Shown here one piece after another: positions 1-8,129 of a stretch of DNA of 26,255 nucleotides. The notes beneath the pieces are model-generated. The model had not been told where the DNA came from and ran no database searches. It saw nothing but the letters and a program-made list of their open reading frames with translations. A program made the translations under genes and the position numbers. How positions within the stretch are numbered: position 1 is the stretch's first letter; every line of letters begins with the position of its first letter. Origin of the DNA: Candidatus Heimdallarchaeota archaeon (GTDB lineage: Archaea > Asgardarchaeota > Heimdallarchaeia > Heimdallarchaeales > Heimdallarchaeaceae); assembly GCA_016839875.1 (NCBI GenBank), contig JAEOTK010000050.1:1-26255 (forward strand), read 5' to 3'.

Positions 1-1
1 G

Positions 2-718
2 TATTATGCAAGAATAGATGATTACGATCTTCCCGTAACTTCATCTCCAAATCTAGCTCAATGGAAAGATGTGTTCGATGTTTCTCTTCAGAATGGTTAT
101 GATAAAATGGTTGTAGTGACATTATCAAGCAAGCTTTCAAATACTCATAATCAAGCTTGTGTAGCAGCTAAGAAATACTATCCTGATAAGGTGCAAATTC
201 TAGATTCAATGCAAGCATCAGCTGGAGAAGGTTTGGTTGCAATAAAATTCAGAGATTTACTTAACAAAGGATACAATTTTGATGATGTATATTCTTTTAT
301 GGAGGATCTACGAAAGAAAATAGCTCTTGTCGGTTACATGGAAAACATGAAGATGTTAGTCAAATCGGGAAGAATTAGTAGAGCCTCAGAGTTCATTGTT
401 TCACTAGGTCGGATGAAACCTATGGTTACTACTAATGGAGGGGAGTTAATTCCTTTGTGCAAAGTTATAAGTTTAAAGAATGCTAAAAGAAGGATGGTTT
501 CAGAAATAGTTGAAAATGCAGACAAAACGATTTCACATACTCTTTACTTAACTCATGCAAATGATGAAGAAACAACATATGAGCTAAAAAAACAGATAGA
601 GGATGAGATCAATATAAGTAAAGCATTCGTGAATTATATGGGACCTGTGGTTGGAAGTAGAGTAGGATTAAAAGCTCAGATATGTAGTATTATTCCAGAT
701 TTGGAACCACTGAAGTAA
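2..718 (+). CDS. DegV family protein, 5' end cut by the window edge
   Basis: The frame is open from the first complete codon at position 2, so about 238 residues are visible and the start lies outside the window. A GTG at 71 is in frame, but conserved sequence continues upstream of it. The visible N-terminus reads LPVTSSPN, matching the family's P-x-TSQPS segment, and is followed by LSSKLSNTHN, the equivalent of the SSKLSGTY fatty-acid-binding loop. Further on come ASAGEGL, a KSGRIS segment (G-R-I/L conserved in the family) and a GPVVGSRVG segment close to the family's GxxxGxHxGPG motif, with R in place of H. DegV/FakB proteins bind a fatty acid between two alpha/beta domains and, in bacteria, present it to a fatty-acid kinase. 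No kinase is visible here, so the role in this organism is open. A full-length protein is about 280 residues, so roughly 45 are missing. Confidence 0.85.
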   Translation, partial: YYARIDDYDLPVTSSPNLAQWKDVFDVSLQNGYDKMVVVTLSSKLSNTHNQACVAAKKYYPDKVQILDSMQASAGEGLVAIKFRDLLNKGYNFDDVYSFMEDLRKKIALVGYMENMKMLVKSGRISRASEFIVSLGRMKPMVTTNGGELIPLCKVISLKNAKRRMVSEIVENADKTISHTLYLTHANDEETTYELKKQIEDEINISKAFVNYMGPVVGSRVGLKAQICSIIPDLEPLK

Positions 719-725
719 TAATTTA

Positions 726-1787
726 TTAGCTTGCCCCTTGACTTAGTAGAATATTTCGCAATTCAAGAATATCATTAAGTATAAGGTATATTGCATTATC
801 AAGAGTTCTGAAATTATCTCCTACTGAAATCATTAATTTTAGTTTCTTTCTTTTCTCTGTTTCAGTATAAAGGTATTTTTTAATCTTTAAAGTAAGATCT
901 GCTGCTTTTTCAATAGTAACAAAATAGACTTGAGCTCCAGGAGCATCTTCTCTTAATTCATCAATGTTCTGGATATGCCTTTCGGTACTCTCTTCATCTT
1001 CACATGAAGCTAAGTAGATGTAATAGTCTATCTCTCTAAAGAACTCCTTTCCAGCAACTTGTTCAAGATCAAATAGAAGAGTTAAAACTATTCTCATAAA
1101 ATAAGTGTCTATTCTAGTGATGTACTCATTCCTATCCAACTGGTAAATAAAATCTATATTCTGATAATGGAAAAGAGCTTGGATTATCAGATTGTAAGAA
1201 AGAGCATCAGATGAGATAATACCTATCTTTGTTCTTCTATTCAGTAATTGAGATATCTGTTGAATTGTATTGAATCTGGATGCAATATCTCTGACAATAT
1301 CCTCTATGCTCTTCGATTTTATTTGCTCATCCAGCAAAACATTCTCAATTAAACCCTCACTCAATTCCAATAAACTTGTGTCCCTGATTTCTTGAACATC
1401 CTCAAATTTCTTCAGGAAATTTTCTATAGTCGAAAAAATCTGAGTATGTCCAAATTTAACCTTCTGATCGCAATCTTTGCTGTAAAAAATGAGCAGTTGA
1501 CAAAAACCAACATCATTCTCAAGTTTCGATCTTGGGTCTCGTAGTCCTGAATCATACTTTCTGAATGAAACTATTAACAAATGATATTTTTCAAAATGAG
1601 GAATAGGGAGGGGTCCATAGACTTCCAATTGAGGTGATGCTGCACCTATAACTGGACTGTAGAAATTTCCTATACCTATTATTTCATCTTTTGAAACATC
1701 AGGCATCGGTATAGAACTTCTTAATGTCATCCCAGTTTCATCTAAAGCTAAAAGTGATATATATGGGACGAAGAGTGGTGATGACAT
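726..1787 (-). CDS. Unknown protein: longin-like N-terminus plus degenerate small-GTPase-like domain
   Basis: This is a 353-residue soluble protein of no family I can name. Residues about 6-130 alternate strands and helices in a way that suggests a longin/roadblock-type module (PYISLLALDETG near the start, GFCQLLIFYS around 93-102). After a helical linker, residues 186-300 follow the order of a Ras/Rab fold. TKIGIIS starts it at the P-loop strand, FDLEQVAGKEFF (239-250) sits where WDTAGQERF would be, and DYYIYLASCEDEESTERHIQNIDELREDAPGAQVYFVT aligns in order with the strand-helix-strand that leads to NKxD. The nucleotide motifs are gone: SSDALSYN replaces GxxxxGK[ST], and TIEKA replaces NKxD. 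I infer a pseudo-GTPase scaffold. The start is the ATG at 1787, with an AT-rich TATA-like stretch about 25 bases upstream. The gene is convergent with the DegV gene. Confidence 0.7.
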   Translation of the reverse strand: MSSPLFVPYISLLALDETGMTLRSSIPMPDVSKDEIIGIGNFYSPVIGAASPQLEVYGPLPIPHFEKYHLLIVSFRKYDSGLRDPRSKLENDVGFCQLLIFYSKDCDQKVKFGHTQIFSTIENFLKKFEDVQEIRDTSLLELSEGLIENVLLDEQIKSKSIEDIVRDIASRFNTIQQISQLLNRRTKIGIISSDALSYNLIIQALFHYQNIDFIYQLDRNEYITRIDTYFMRIVLTLLFDLEQVAGKEFFREIDYYIYLASCEDEESTERHIQNIDELREDAPGAQVYFVTIEKAADLTLKIKKYLYTETEKRKKLKLMISVGDNFRTLDNAIYLILNDILELRNILLSQGAS

Positions 1788-1848
1788 ATCTATCTACATC
1801 TAAAGATAACTAAATACTCAATGTGATGTAAATTAAAAACTGTTTTCC

Positions 1849-2355
1849 TTAAGGCTGTTTTTCATAGAGCGATTCTTGGTAATCTTTTTCCCAATGTATT
1901 TCTAGTCTTTTGGGGCTTTTTTCTACTATTGCTTCAAGAAAAGCAAATATCAGAATTAATCTACATAATTTTATCAGATGATAACCTATCATCAATTTAC
2001 TCGTAAGAAATTGATTCTGAGGTAAGAGGAAAAAGATGCTTCTAGTCCAATACATCTGATCAGTTAAAAACACGTGAGTGGATAATTCTAAAGCAAAAGC
2101 CATACCAATTGCTACAAAGATTAGGAATGCTCTGATTATCTTGTTGTTCGATTTCCGTAGAAATTCGATACCTTCAAACCATTGGATATCTTGAGCCGCC
2201 ACAATGAAAGTAGCTGCAACGAAGATCCATAATGGTGGAGATTCATGTAAATCTATCCATGTGATTACGTAATCTTCCAAATTTGTAACAGGTGTCAGCA
2301 AGCTCAAGAAACCAATTGTACTTGCTAGTAGTGAAAGGGAGGACGAAATTCTCAT
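1849..2355 (-). CDS. Small integral membrane protein, unknown function
   Basis: A 168-residue protein with about four hydrophobic segments, roughly residues 5-24, 42-56, 72-95 and 119-143, and a charged C-terminal tail (about 145-168) rich in K and E. No motif identifies a family. The start is supported by a clear TATA box (2378-2387 on this strand) centred 27 bases upstream of the ATG at 2355, which implies a leaderless transcript. It is divergent from the next membrane-protein cluster, with which it shares a 158-base promoter region. Co-localisation with that cluster is the only hint of function. Confidence 0.65.
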   Translation of the reverse strand: MRISSSLSLLASTIGFLSLLTPVTNLEDYVITWIDLHESPPLWIFVAATFIVAAQDIQWFEGIEFLRKSNNKIIRAFLIFVAIGMAFALELSTHVFLTDQMYWTRSIFFLLPQNQFLTSKLMIGYHLIKLCRLILIFAFLEAIVEKSPKRLEIHWEKDYQESLYEKQP

Positions 2356-2377
2356 TAAAGATTGATTTCTGGGAGTA

Positions 2378-2387
2378 CTTATATAGT
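2378..2387 (-). promoter_or_regulatory. TATA box for the 168-residue membrane protein
   Basis: On the minus strand the sequence reads ACTATATAAG. Its centre is about 27 bases upstream of the ATG at 2355, which places the predicted transcription start on or beside the start codon (leaderless mRNA). Confidence 0.6.
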
Positions 2388-2482
2388 TTACTTTTTCTTG
2401 AAAGTTTTCTTAAATAATAATAGTAACATTCTGAATCGAAAAATAAAATGAATATATTTTGTTTGTGTCATAACTCCGCAAA

Positions 2483-2492
2483 TTTATATATA
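2483..2492 (+). promoter_or_regulatory. TATA box for the three-gene membrane cluster
   Basis: TTTATATATA is centred about 27 bases upstream of the ATG at 2514. This is a textbook archaeal box A spacing for a leaderless transcript and supports 2514 as the start. Confidence 0.65.
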
Positions 2493-2513
2493 TCTTATCA
2501 AGAATGAAAATAG

Positions 2514-3437
2514 ATGATATCTGATACAACGCGGAAACACATTTCTAACGCGTCTCTAGTGATTGTTCTGCTGTTGATGGTTGGAATGTTTGTTCTATTC
2601 TTCTCATTTGCTAATAGACTCATTGTAAACATAATCATCACTTCATTAACTTATAGTGCAATGATTTGGTTAAGCTATGGTTTCTATTTATTTTTTAAGG
2701 ATGAGCAAAACATAAAAATTCTGTATGTTGCTATTATTGTAGGTTTGACTTCTTGTGTTAGTTTACCTCTAGCTATTGTTGGAGATTTAATTAATCTACA
2801 AGTTATTCCAGTTTCTGCAACTACAAGCTTGGTCATACAAGGTGTTTCTACATTACCCTTAATAGGTTTTATTGGTGGTTTCTTCCTTCTTCGGGGGGTA
2901 TTAGATCAATTTTTTAATGATAAACGTAATGTCTTTAAAGGACAAATTTCGTTACCTTTAGGATATCTTTTCAACCTAGTTTCAATCATATTATTAACAA
3001 TTATTCCTTTAGATCAGATACTAGTAGAGACTGCAGAAGGATTGGAGATTATTGCTGGTTACGAGATTTATTATTATGTGCTCAATTTTCTTGATATGGG
3101 AAGAATCGTTCTTGTTGTATTAGGATTCTGGTATCTGAGGAGAGCATTAAGCATTCTTGATAAAGTACCACCAGAACTCTTAGAAAAAGCGAGACAAAGA
3201 ATGCGTACATCTGCTTTTGGTTTTCCAAGAGGGAATAGGCAAGGTGCAGGAGATTCTGGTCAATTAATACCTCCTACAGCTGTAGAAGGAGAGATGGAAA
3301 CTTCGCAAGCAGACATCACAACAGATCCACTATTAAAGAAGAAAATGTTTTGTGTAAAATGCGGATTAGAACTTGAAGACGATGCTGTTTTCTGTGGTAA
3401 CTGCGGAGAAACAAATCCTTATCTTAACAAAAGGTAA
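2514..3437 (+). CDS. Six-TM membrane protein with C-terminal zinc ribbon
   Basis: A 307-residue protein. Hydrophobic segments at about 13-32, 36-58, 69-95, 107-127, 147-167 and 186-208 predict six membrane spans. A polar linker (about 213-277) leads to a zinc ribbon: C280-V-K-C283 and C294-G-N-C297, with the usual hydrophobic spacing, as in the zinc-ribbon domains often found at the ends of archaeal membrane proteins. The ribbon probably lies in the cytoplasm and binds one zinc structurally. The membrane part shares a pattern with the next two genes: a span, then a basic/polar loop of the type LLRGVLDQFFNDK, then another span. Start ATG at 2514 is fixed by the TATA box. Function is unknown; a regulatory or scaffold role is possible but not shown. 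Confidence 0.75.
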   Translation: MISDTTRKHISNASLVIVLLLMVGMFVLFFSFANRLIVNIIITSLTYSAMIWLSYGFYLFFKDEQNIKILYVAIIVGLTSCVSLPLAIVGDLINLQVIPVSATTSLVIQGVSTLPLIGFIGGFFLLRGVLDQFFNDKRNVFKGQISLPLGYLFNLVSIILLTIIPLDQILVETAEGLEIIAGYEIYYYVLNFLDMGRIVLVVLGFWYLRRALSILDKVPPELLEKARQRMRTSAFGFPRGNRQGAGDSGQLIPPTAVEGEMETSQADITTDPLLKKKMFCVKCGLELEDDAVFCGNCGETNPYLNKR

Positions 3438-3442
3438 TTCAA

Positions 3443-4156
3443 ATGAGAATTGATGAAGATATCTCAAAACATCTTTTTTATTCTGCATGGATTCTTCTTG
3501 TCTTGCAGATGGGTAAAGTAATAGGTAGCACTCTCCTTGGGGCTCTATACCCATCTCTTATTAACATCGTAGATGCAGCATATGATTGTGCACTGATTCT
3601 ATTTTCTATAGGATTATTACGATTGGGACTTGAAGTCGAAGGATTAAGATTTTGGAAAACATCGAGTATAGTACTTATTTCTGCAGCTTTTGTAGATATA
3701 ACAACCTTGATTCTTTCTTATGTCTTTAGTGGAGATGAGTGGTTCTTTTCTCCTCTGATATTCGTCAGACTTCCTCTCATTTTATCTTATCTAATTCTTT
3801 TAGCTTTAGGATATACTTTCATTAAATTCCTAATAGATGATTTATTCAAACAAAATATTGTTAATCAGAAAGGAAAATTCTATCTTTCAGTTGGGTTTAT
3901 TTTATTATTAGTTCCATATATTGTTAGCTGGTATTCTGATTATCTTCAATTAGAAACAGTACAACATTGGATTTACAATTTGGGCTTGTTTTTCTTCTTG
4001 TTAGCGTCTTTCATGGCTATAATTGGTTATATGCAATTAGGCTCTGCTATGAAGATGATGAGTGCTGAGAAACTATTTGTTGATACTGAAGAGGAAACAA
4101 AACAGCAGGTTTCATACAAAACAGAGGAAGAGAAAACAGAAGGTGAAAAAAATTAA
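3443..4156 (+). CDS. Six-TM membrane protein, second member of tandem trio
   Basis: A 237-residue protein with about six hydrophobic segments (around 12-35, 43-64, 75-92, 106-126, 147-163 and 177-200) and a charged, glutamate-rich C-terminal tail. It starts 5 bases after the upstream stop, so it is co-transcribed. The loop after the fourth span (FIKFLIDDLFKQNIVNQKGKF) matches the position and character of the equivalent loop in both neighbours, suggesting duplication. Unlike the first gene it has no zinc ribbon; its tail is short and acidic/lysine-rich. No enzyme or transporter motif was recognised. Confidence 0.7.
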   Translation: MRIDEDISKHLFYSAWILLVLQMGKVIGSTLLGALYPSLINIVDAAYDCALILFSIGLLRLGLEVEGLRFWKTSSIVLISAAFVDITTLILSYVFSGDEWFFSPLIFVRLPLILSYLILLALGYTFIKFLIDDLFKQNIVNQKGKFYLSVGFILLLVPYIVSWYSDYLQLETVQHWIYNLGLFFFLLASFMAIIGYMQLGSAMKMMSAEKLFVDTEEETKQQVSYKTEEEKTEGEKN

Positions 4157-4826
4157 TAGATTGCAGAATTCTAAAATAGTTGCTAATAGTGGCTTATTGA
4201 TTGTCTTTTTCTATGTCATTTTGGGAATACTATCTTTCGGTTTTCTGAAAATAAGTTTACCAGGAATGAAAGTTGAGCAATTGTTAATTATTCCCATTAT
4301 TGCAGGAATTCTAGGTTTTGCCAGAGCAGCACAAATTTTTTCAGTTGATGAGTTAATAAGCTGGGAAAAAGGAAAGACTATATTCTATTCTTTGGTCATT
4401 AGTTCAGCTATACTTGTATTATCTCAAGTTTTTCTAATTACCGCTGGTGTTGATTCTGAAGGATTACCTATTCGTTTGTCTTTATACTATATTGGTTCAA
4501 TAACTCTAATATTATCAGCATGCTCGTTTGCAGTAAGTTTCTTCTTTGTTAGACAGCAGTTGTCTATATTATACTTTAAAAAAGTGGTAATAAGACATCC
4601 AGGGATATATCTAATAGCAGGGTACATCTTTCAGGTCATAACTCATTGTATCTTTTTCGCTAGCTTCTTTGTCACCAACCCAGATATCCAAGGTATCACT
4701 GATATAGTAGGAATGGCTACTGCTGCTGCTTCAATTCTATTGCTTATAATAGGATTTATTCAAATTAATATCTCGTTCCGAGCATACGCTCATCTAGTTG
4801 AAGATGAAAGTATCCGTCCAGAATGA
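4143..4826 (+). CDS. Six-TM membrane protein, third member of tandem trio
   Basis: About 227 residues if translation begins at the GTG at 4143, which follows a purine-rich GAAGGTG context and overlaps the previous gene by 14 bases in another frame. The frame is open back to 4062, but that extension would add about 27 strongly basic residues encoded by the overlap alone and is unlikely. About six hydrophobic segments follow. The loop FFFVRQQLSILYFKKVVIRHPGIY lies at the same place as the charged loop in the two upstream genes. No family recognised. The stop is only 4 bases from the 3' end of the convergent gene at 4831. Confidence 0.65.
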   Translation: MKKINRLQNSKIVANSGLLIVFFYVILGILSFGFLKISLPGMKVEQLLIIPIIAGILGFARAAQIFSVDELISWEKGKTIFYSLVISSAILVLSQVFLITAGVDSEGLPIRLSLYYIGSITLILSACSFAVSFFFVRQQLSILYFKKVVIRHPGIYLIAGYIFQVITHCIFFASFFVTNPDIQGITDIVGMATAAASILLLIIGFIQINISFRAYAHLVEDESIRPE

Positions 4827-4830
4827 GCCA

Positions 4831-5697
4831 TTATTCTTTTTCAGATAGCAGTTTTGAAATCTGAATTAGATCATTAATTTTTCTAGCTATATGTTCTGGT
4901 TCTGAAAGTATTGCAAAAGAAACTTTGAATTTATCTATATCTTCTATTTCCTCTATCATCTTAGTTAGTATTTGTGTAATTTCTTCCAATTTTTGTTCTC
5001 CTTCAAAGGGAAGAATGGCTAAGAAAGTCATGAATAAATCTGCTTCTCTTTTGTTAGCAAGAATCTTATTTAAGTTCTTGATCTTCTCAATTTGCATAGG
5101 GTCCAAGGGATTAAAAATAAAGAGAAAACCAGCTGGAGATTCATATAGAAGAGGTGAAATCGAAAGTAAATCCCTACTAGAGTTGATTATAGAGAATTGG
5201 CAATCAAATTTATCATTACCAATAAATTTCTCAAAATTAATTGGTTCATACCCACCTGCAAAACTATATGAGGATTGTATTTCAGATCTTGAGAGATATT
5301 GATCAATTGTTTTTTGAACTAAATAATTTTCACCAAAAACAGTAATTTTGATGCTTGCCCGTTTTTCTTCAAGTATTTGTTTCTTATAACTATCTTGTTG
5401 AGCATCAGTTGAGACAGTTTGTTTTTGCGAAAAAGAGTTTGGTACAGTTCTCTGATACCAGTCAATGAAACTTGACTTAATTTCTTCTTTAACATCTTTA
5501 ACTAATTCATAAGTTATAGAAAGTCTTGAACCAGAAATTGAGATACCATACGCCATTGGTAGTGTTTTTACGTAACTAACCAATGCATTTGGGTCTATAT
5601 CTAATATTGAAGAAATAATATCAATATCCCATATGTTCTTCTTTTCAATTAAAGAAAGCAGATGTTCTGCCATACCTGCCTCTTTTTCGGCATTCAT
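4831..5697 (-). CDS. Winged-helix protein with degenerate GTPase-like domain
   Basis: A 288-residue soluble protein. Residues about 8-63 look like a winged helix (helix-turn-helix with ISSILDIDPNALVSYVKTL, then a short hairpin). A variable, glutamine-rich linker follows. From about 114 the order fits a small GTPase: SIKITVFGENYLVQKTIDQYL at the P-loop position, a strand ending FSIINSS where DxxG would be, then GFLFIFNPLDPMQIEKIKNLNKIL and a strand FLAILPF where NKxD would be. The P-loop keeps K129-T130 but has lost the glycine before the lysine, so nucleotide binding is doubtful. Two starts are possible, TTG at 5706 and ATG at 5697; a TATA-like box at 5720-5729 lies 28 bases before the ATG and favours it. 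The gene is divergent from the transporter gene. No family name can be given; the domain calls are fold-level inference. Confidence 0.65.
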   Translation of the reverse strand: MNAEKEAGMAEHLLSLIEKKNIWDIDIISSILDIDPNALVSYVKTLPMAYGISISGSRLSITYELVKDVKEEIKSSFIDWYQRTVPNSFSQKQTVSTDAQQDSYKKQILEEKRASIKITVFGENYLVQKTIDQYLSRSEIQSSYSFAGGYEPINFEKFIGNDKFDCQFSIINSSRDLLSISPLLYESPAGFLFIFNPLDPMQIEKIKNLNKILANKREADLFMTFLAILPFEGEQKLEEITQILTKMIEEIEDIDKFKVSFAILSEPEHIARKINDLIQISKLLSEKE

Positions 5698-5719
5698 TAA
5701 GAACAAACAGAGATTTGTT

Positions 5720-5729
5720 ACTTAAAATG
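5720..5729 (-). promoter_or_regulatory. TATA-like box for the winged-helix/GTPase-like gene
   Basis: On the minus strand this reads CATTTTAAGT. It is centred 28 bases from the ATG at 5697, so the predicted transcript begins next to that ATG and the upstream TTG at 5706 would not be transcribed. Confidence 0.45.
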
Positions 5730-5814
5730 ATTTCTCATACAGCAAGTTTGTAAGAAGGTTAAAAGTTTTAAAGCAAGTTAGTTTTTGTGATTTGTAATTC
5801 AAAAGTGATTGATT

Positions 5815-6756
5815 ATGGTGCTATTTGCTGATTTTGAGTGGTGGACCTATATTGCTTTATTTGGAGCTGGATTGGTAAGTGGAGCTGTTTCTCCAACTTT
5901 TGGGATTGGAGGGGGATTATTAAACGTGCCAATATTATTGATTGGTTTCTCTTTCCTTCTTGGAGAGAATCCTGGTAGTACTGCAACTGCCACATCTTTA
6001 GCAATAATCATTTTCACTGCATTAAGTGGTTCAATTTCATATGTTAGAGAAAGACGAATTGATTTTCGAATTGCCTTTACATTTATGATATATGCAATTC
6101 CTGGAGCTGCATCAGGAGGAATTTTTTCAAACTGGTTAAAACGTCAAGATTACGAAATTGATATTTTTCAAATAATCTTTGCCTGCACTATGCTTGCGAT
6201 TGCGATTTATAAAATAATCATGATTTTTGTTCAGCGACGAAAGAGGATAAAAGGTCTGTTAACTGAAGATGAATGTATGGATATCGAATGCGATGAAGAA
6301 ATGCAGAATAGACCTTGGTGGAAACAAACTGTTCTTTATAGAGAATTTGAGGATAAAAGAGGAGTTCCATTCAAGTACAAAGCTAAATTACTTCCTGGCA
6401 TATTTATAGCTTCAATAGGAGGATTCATTGGAGCAACTCTAGGATTAGGTGGAGGAGTTATTTATGTTCCAATCTTAACTATGGCTCTAGGACTTCCTGC
6501 ACCAATCGCGACTGCAACTTCAACTTTCACTATCCTTTTTGCTACACCGATTGCAGTTGGAATAAGATCACTTGATAGCGTAATTAGGTGGGATATAGTA
6601 ATCTGTATGGCTATAGGTACAGTAATTACAGCAAACATTGTTCCTAGATTTCTACATAAAATAAAATCTGAGCTAATTTTAACAGGTTTCTGGCTACTAG
6701 CAATGAGTGCTGCAATTAGAGTTTTAATAAAAGTACTAACAGATATTACGATATAG
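5815..6756 (+). CDS. TauE/SafE (TSUP) family sulfite/anion exporter-like membrane protein
   Basis: A 313-residue membrane protein with the two-fold repeat of the TSUP family. Each half opens with a glycine-rich helix pair: GLVSGAVSPTFGIGGGLLNVPIL near the N-terminus and GGFIGATLGLGGGVIYVPIL after the middle loop. Each half also carries an A-T-A-T-S motif (TATATSLAIIIFTALSG and IATATSTFTILFATP). The halves are joined by a long charged loop of roughly 60 residues rich in D/E and R/K. Family members move sulfite, sulfoacetate or related small anions across the cytoplasmic membrane, or act in taurine metabolism; the substrate cannot be read here. An upstream in-frame TTG at 5809 exists, but the ATG at 5815 is the better start. 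Its possible link to the sulfur operon 5 kb away is only thematic. Confidence 0.85.
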   Translation: MVLFADFEWWTYIALFGAGLVSGAVSPTFGIGGGLLNVPILLIGFSFLLGENPGSTATATSLAIIIFTALSGSISYVRERRIDFRIAFTFMIYAIPGAASGGIFSNWLKRQDYEIDIFQIIFACTMLAIAIYKIIMIFVQRRKRIKGLLTEDECMDIECDEEMQNRPWWKQTVLYREFEDKRGVPFKYKAKLLPGIFIASIGGFIGATLGLGGGVIYVPILTMALGLPAPIATATSTFTILFATPIAVGIRSLDSVIRWDIVICMAIGTVITANIVPRFLHKIKSELILTGFWLLAMSAAIRVLIKVLTDITI

Positions 6757-6757
6757 A

Positions 6758-8077
6758 TTATCTAATTGTGACTCTAACTCTATATCCTTTTTTTAATTCT
6801 TCAGGGATAGGGATAGGTTGACCTACCTCATCATAAGCCATTGTAATCTGACAATGAAACTTCTCTTCAACAATAGATTTCTTGGTATTTCTTTTTATTT
6901 CGATAAGGAAAAAAGACTTAGATCCATAGTCAAATAATCTTGGGGATTCAAAGTCAAGAACATCGAGATTGTTTTCAATCAAATCTAAAATTTTCTTACC
7001 AGCAAAACCATCACCATAGGGAGCGGCAAACATCTCGAAGTTTTCCTCGAAACTATCTTTGGATAGTATGGTTCTTATTTTCTTCACTATCATATCCGAT
7101 TCTGCTTCAACAAGAAAATTGATACCACTTACAACAGTTTCAGGTCTTTCTGTATTTGGACGTATTGTTATACAGGGTTTGTTTGCTAAAGCAGCTTCTT
7201 CTTGTAATCCACCAGAGTCTGTTAAAATCAATTTACATCTCTCATTCAGTAAGAGTTTAAGCATAGATAGATAATCAACTGGTTTGAAAACTCGAAGATT
7301 CTGGATTTGATTTAAAGCATCATCTAAATTATATTCTTCGATTTTCTTTGCTGTTCTAGGATGAAGCAAGAAAACGATTGGAATATCTTTGAACTTTGTC
7401 AATCCTAAAACGATTTCATGTAACTTTTCTTCATCTTCAACATTGAAATCTCTATGAATTGTACAAATAATAAAATCATCTTCTATTTCTTGAAGGATTT
7501 GATCAGCTTGTAAAGTTTGATTTTCCAAAGCGGTTTGAGCATAAATTTTGAATGCATCCACAAAAGGATTCCCAGTTAAGAAGATTCTATCAGGATCCAA
7601 TCCTTCATTAAGTAAATTTAGAACAGCTTGCTGAGAAGGAGCAAAAAGCAATGAAGAAATACTATCAACAATTCTTCGATTTATCTCTTCAGGCATTGTA
7701 TTATCAAACGACCTAAGCCCAGATTCTATATGTCCAAAAGGGATTTTATTCTGAATACTGGCTAAACAAGTAGCTAATACGCTTGCTGTATCTCCAACAG
7801 CTAAGACTATACTAGGTTTTATTGTGATTAATTCAGCTCCTATTCTATCTATCATCTCACTGAGTTGTTCATGAGGTATAGTGGAATTTATTCCAAGGTT
7901 TTTATCTGGTTCTCGTAATCTAAGGGACGAAAATATGTTATATGACATTTCATCATCGTAGTGTTGCCCTGTATGTATGATAGTTAAATTAACACCTCGA
8001 TCCTCTGCTTCCAATATAATAGGTGCCATTTTGATGATCTCAGGTCTAGTTCCTACTACAGCAACAACAGAAAACAT
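6758..8077 (-). CDS. wecB: UDP-N-acetylglucosamine 2-epimerase with C-terminal extension
   Basis: A 439-residue cytosolic enzyme interconverting UDP-GlcNAc and UDP-ManNAc, feeding surface polysaccharide or protein glycosylation. The signatures are clear: GTRPEIIKMAP (9-19), GDTASV (95-100), the catalytic region HIESGLRSFDNTMPEEINRR (116-135), GNPFVDAF, HPRT, the nucleotide-binding DSGGLQEEA (287-295) and NTERPET (308-314). Normal members end near residue 375; here about 63 further residues (377-439) form an apparently folded, strand-rich tail (SFFLIEIKRNTKKSI, EKFHCQITMAYDEVG, a basic end YRVRVTIR) that I do not recognise. The start ATG at 8077 is supported by a TATA box at 8103-8112. It is convergent with the transporter, with a 1-base gap. 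No glycosyltransferase lies alongside it. Confidence 0.9.
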   Translation of the reverse strand: MFSVVAVVGTRPEIIKMAPIILEAEDRGVNLTIIHTGQHYDDEMSYNIFSSLRLREPDKNLGINSTIPHEQLSEMIDRIGAELITIKPSIVLAVGDTASVLATCLASIQNKIPFGHIESGLRSFDNTMPEEINRRIVDSISSLLFAPSQQAVLNLLNEGLDPDRIFLTGNPFVDAFKIYAQTALENQTLQADQILQEIEDDFIICTIHRDFNVEDEEKLHEIVLGLTKFKDIPIVFLLHPRTAKKIEEYNLDDALNQIQNLRVFKPVDYLSMLKLLLNERCKLILTDSGGLQEEAALANKPCITIRPNTERPETVVSGINFLVEAESDMIVKKIRTILSKDSFEENFEMFAAPYGDGFAGKKILDLIENNLDVLDFESPRLFDYGSKSFFLIEIKRNTKKSIVEEKFHCQITMAYDEVGQPIPIPEELKKGYRVRVTIR

Positions 8078-8102
8078 TCAATTCCAAAATAGTATTAGGG
8101 GC

Positions 8103-8112
8103 ATATAAATTT
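8103..8112 (-). promoter_or_regulatory. TATA box for the UDP-GlcNAc 2-epimerase gene
   Basis: AAATTTATAT on the minus strand is centred about 30 bases upstream of the ATG at 8077, consistent with a nearly leaderless transcript. Confidence 0.6.
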
Positions 8113-8129
8113 AATGAAAACTTAAAAGA

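Noticed and set aside
4062..4142. Longer start of the third membrane protein inside the second one.
   Set aside because: The extra residues are very basic and come only from the overlapping frame; a GTG at 4143 with purine-rich upstream sequence fits better.
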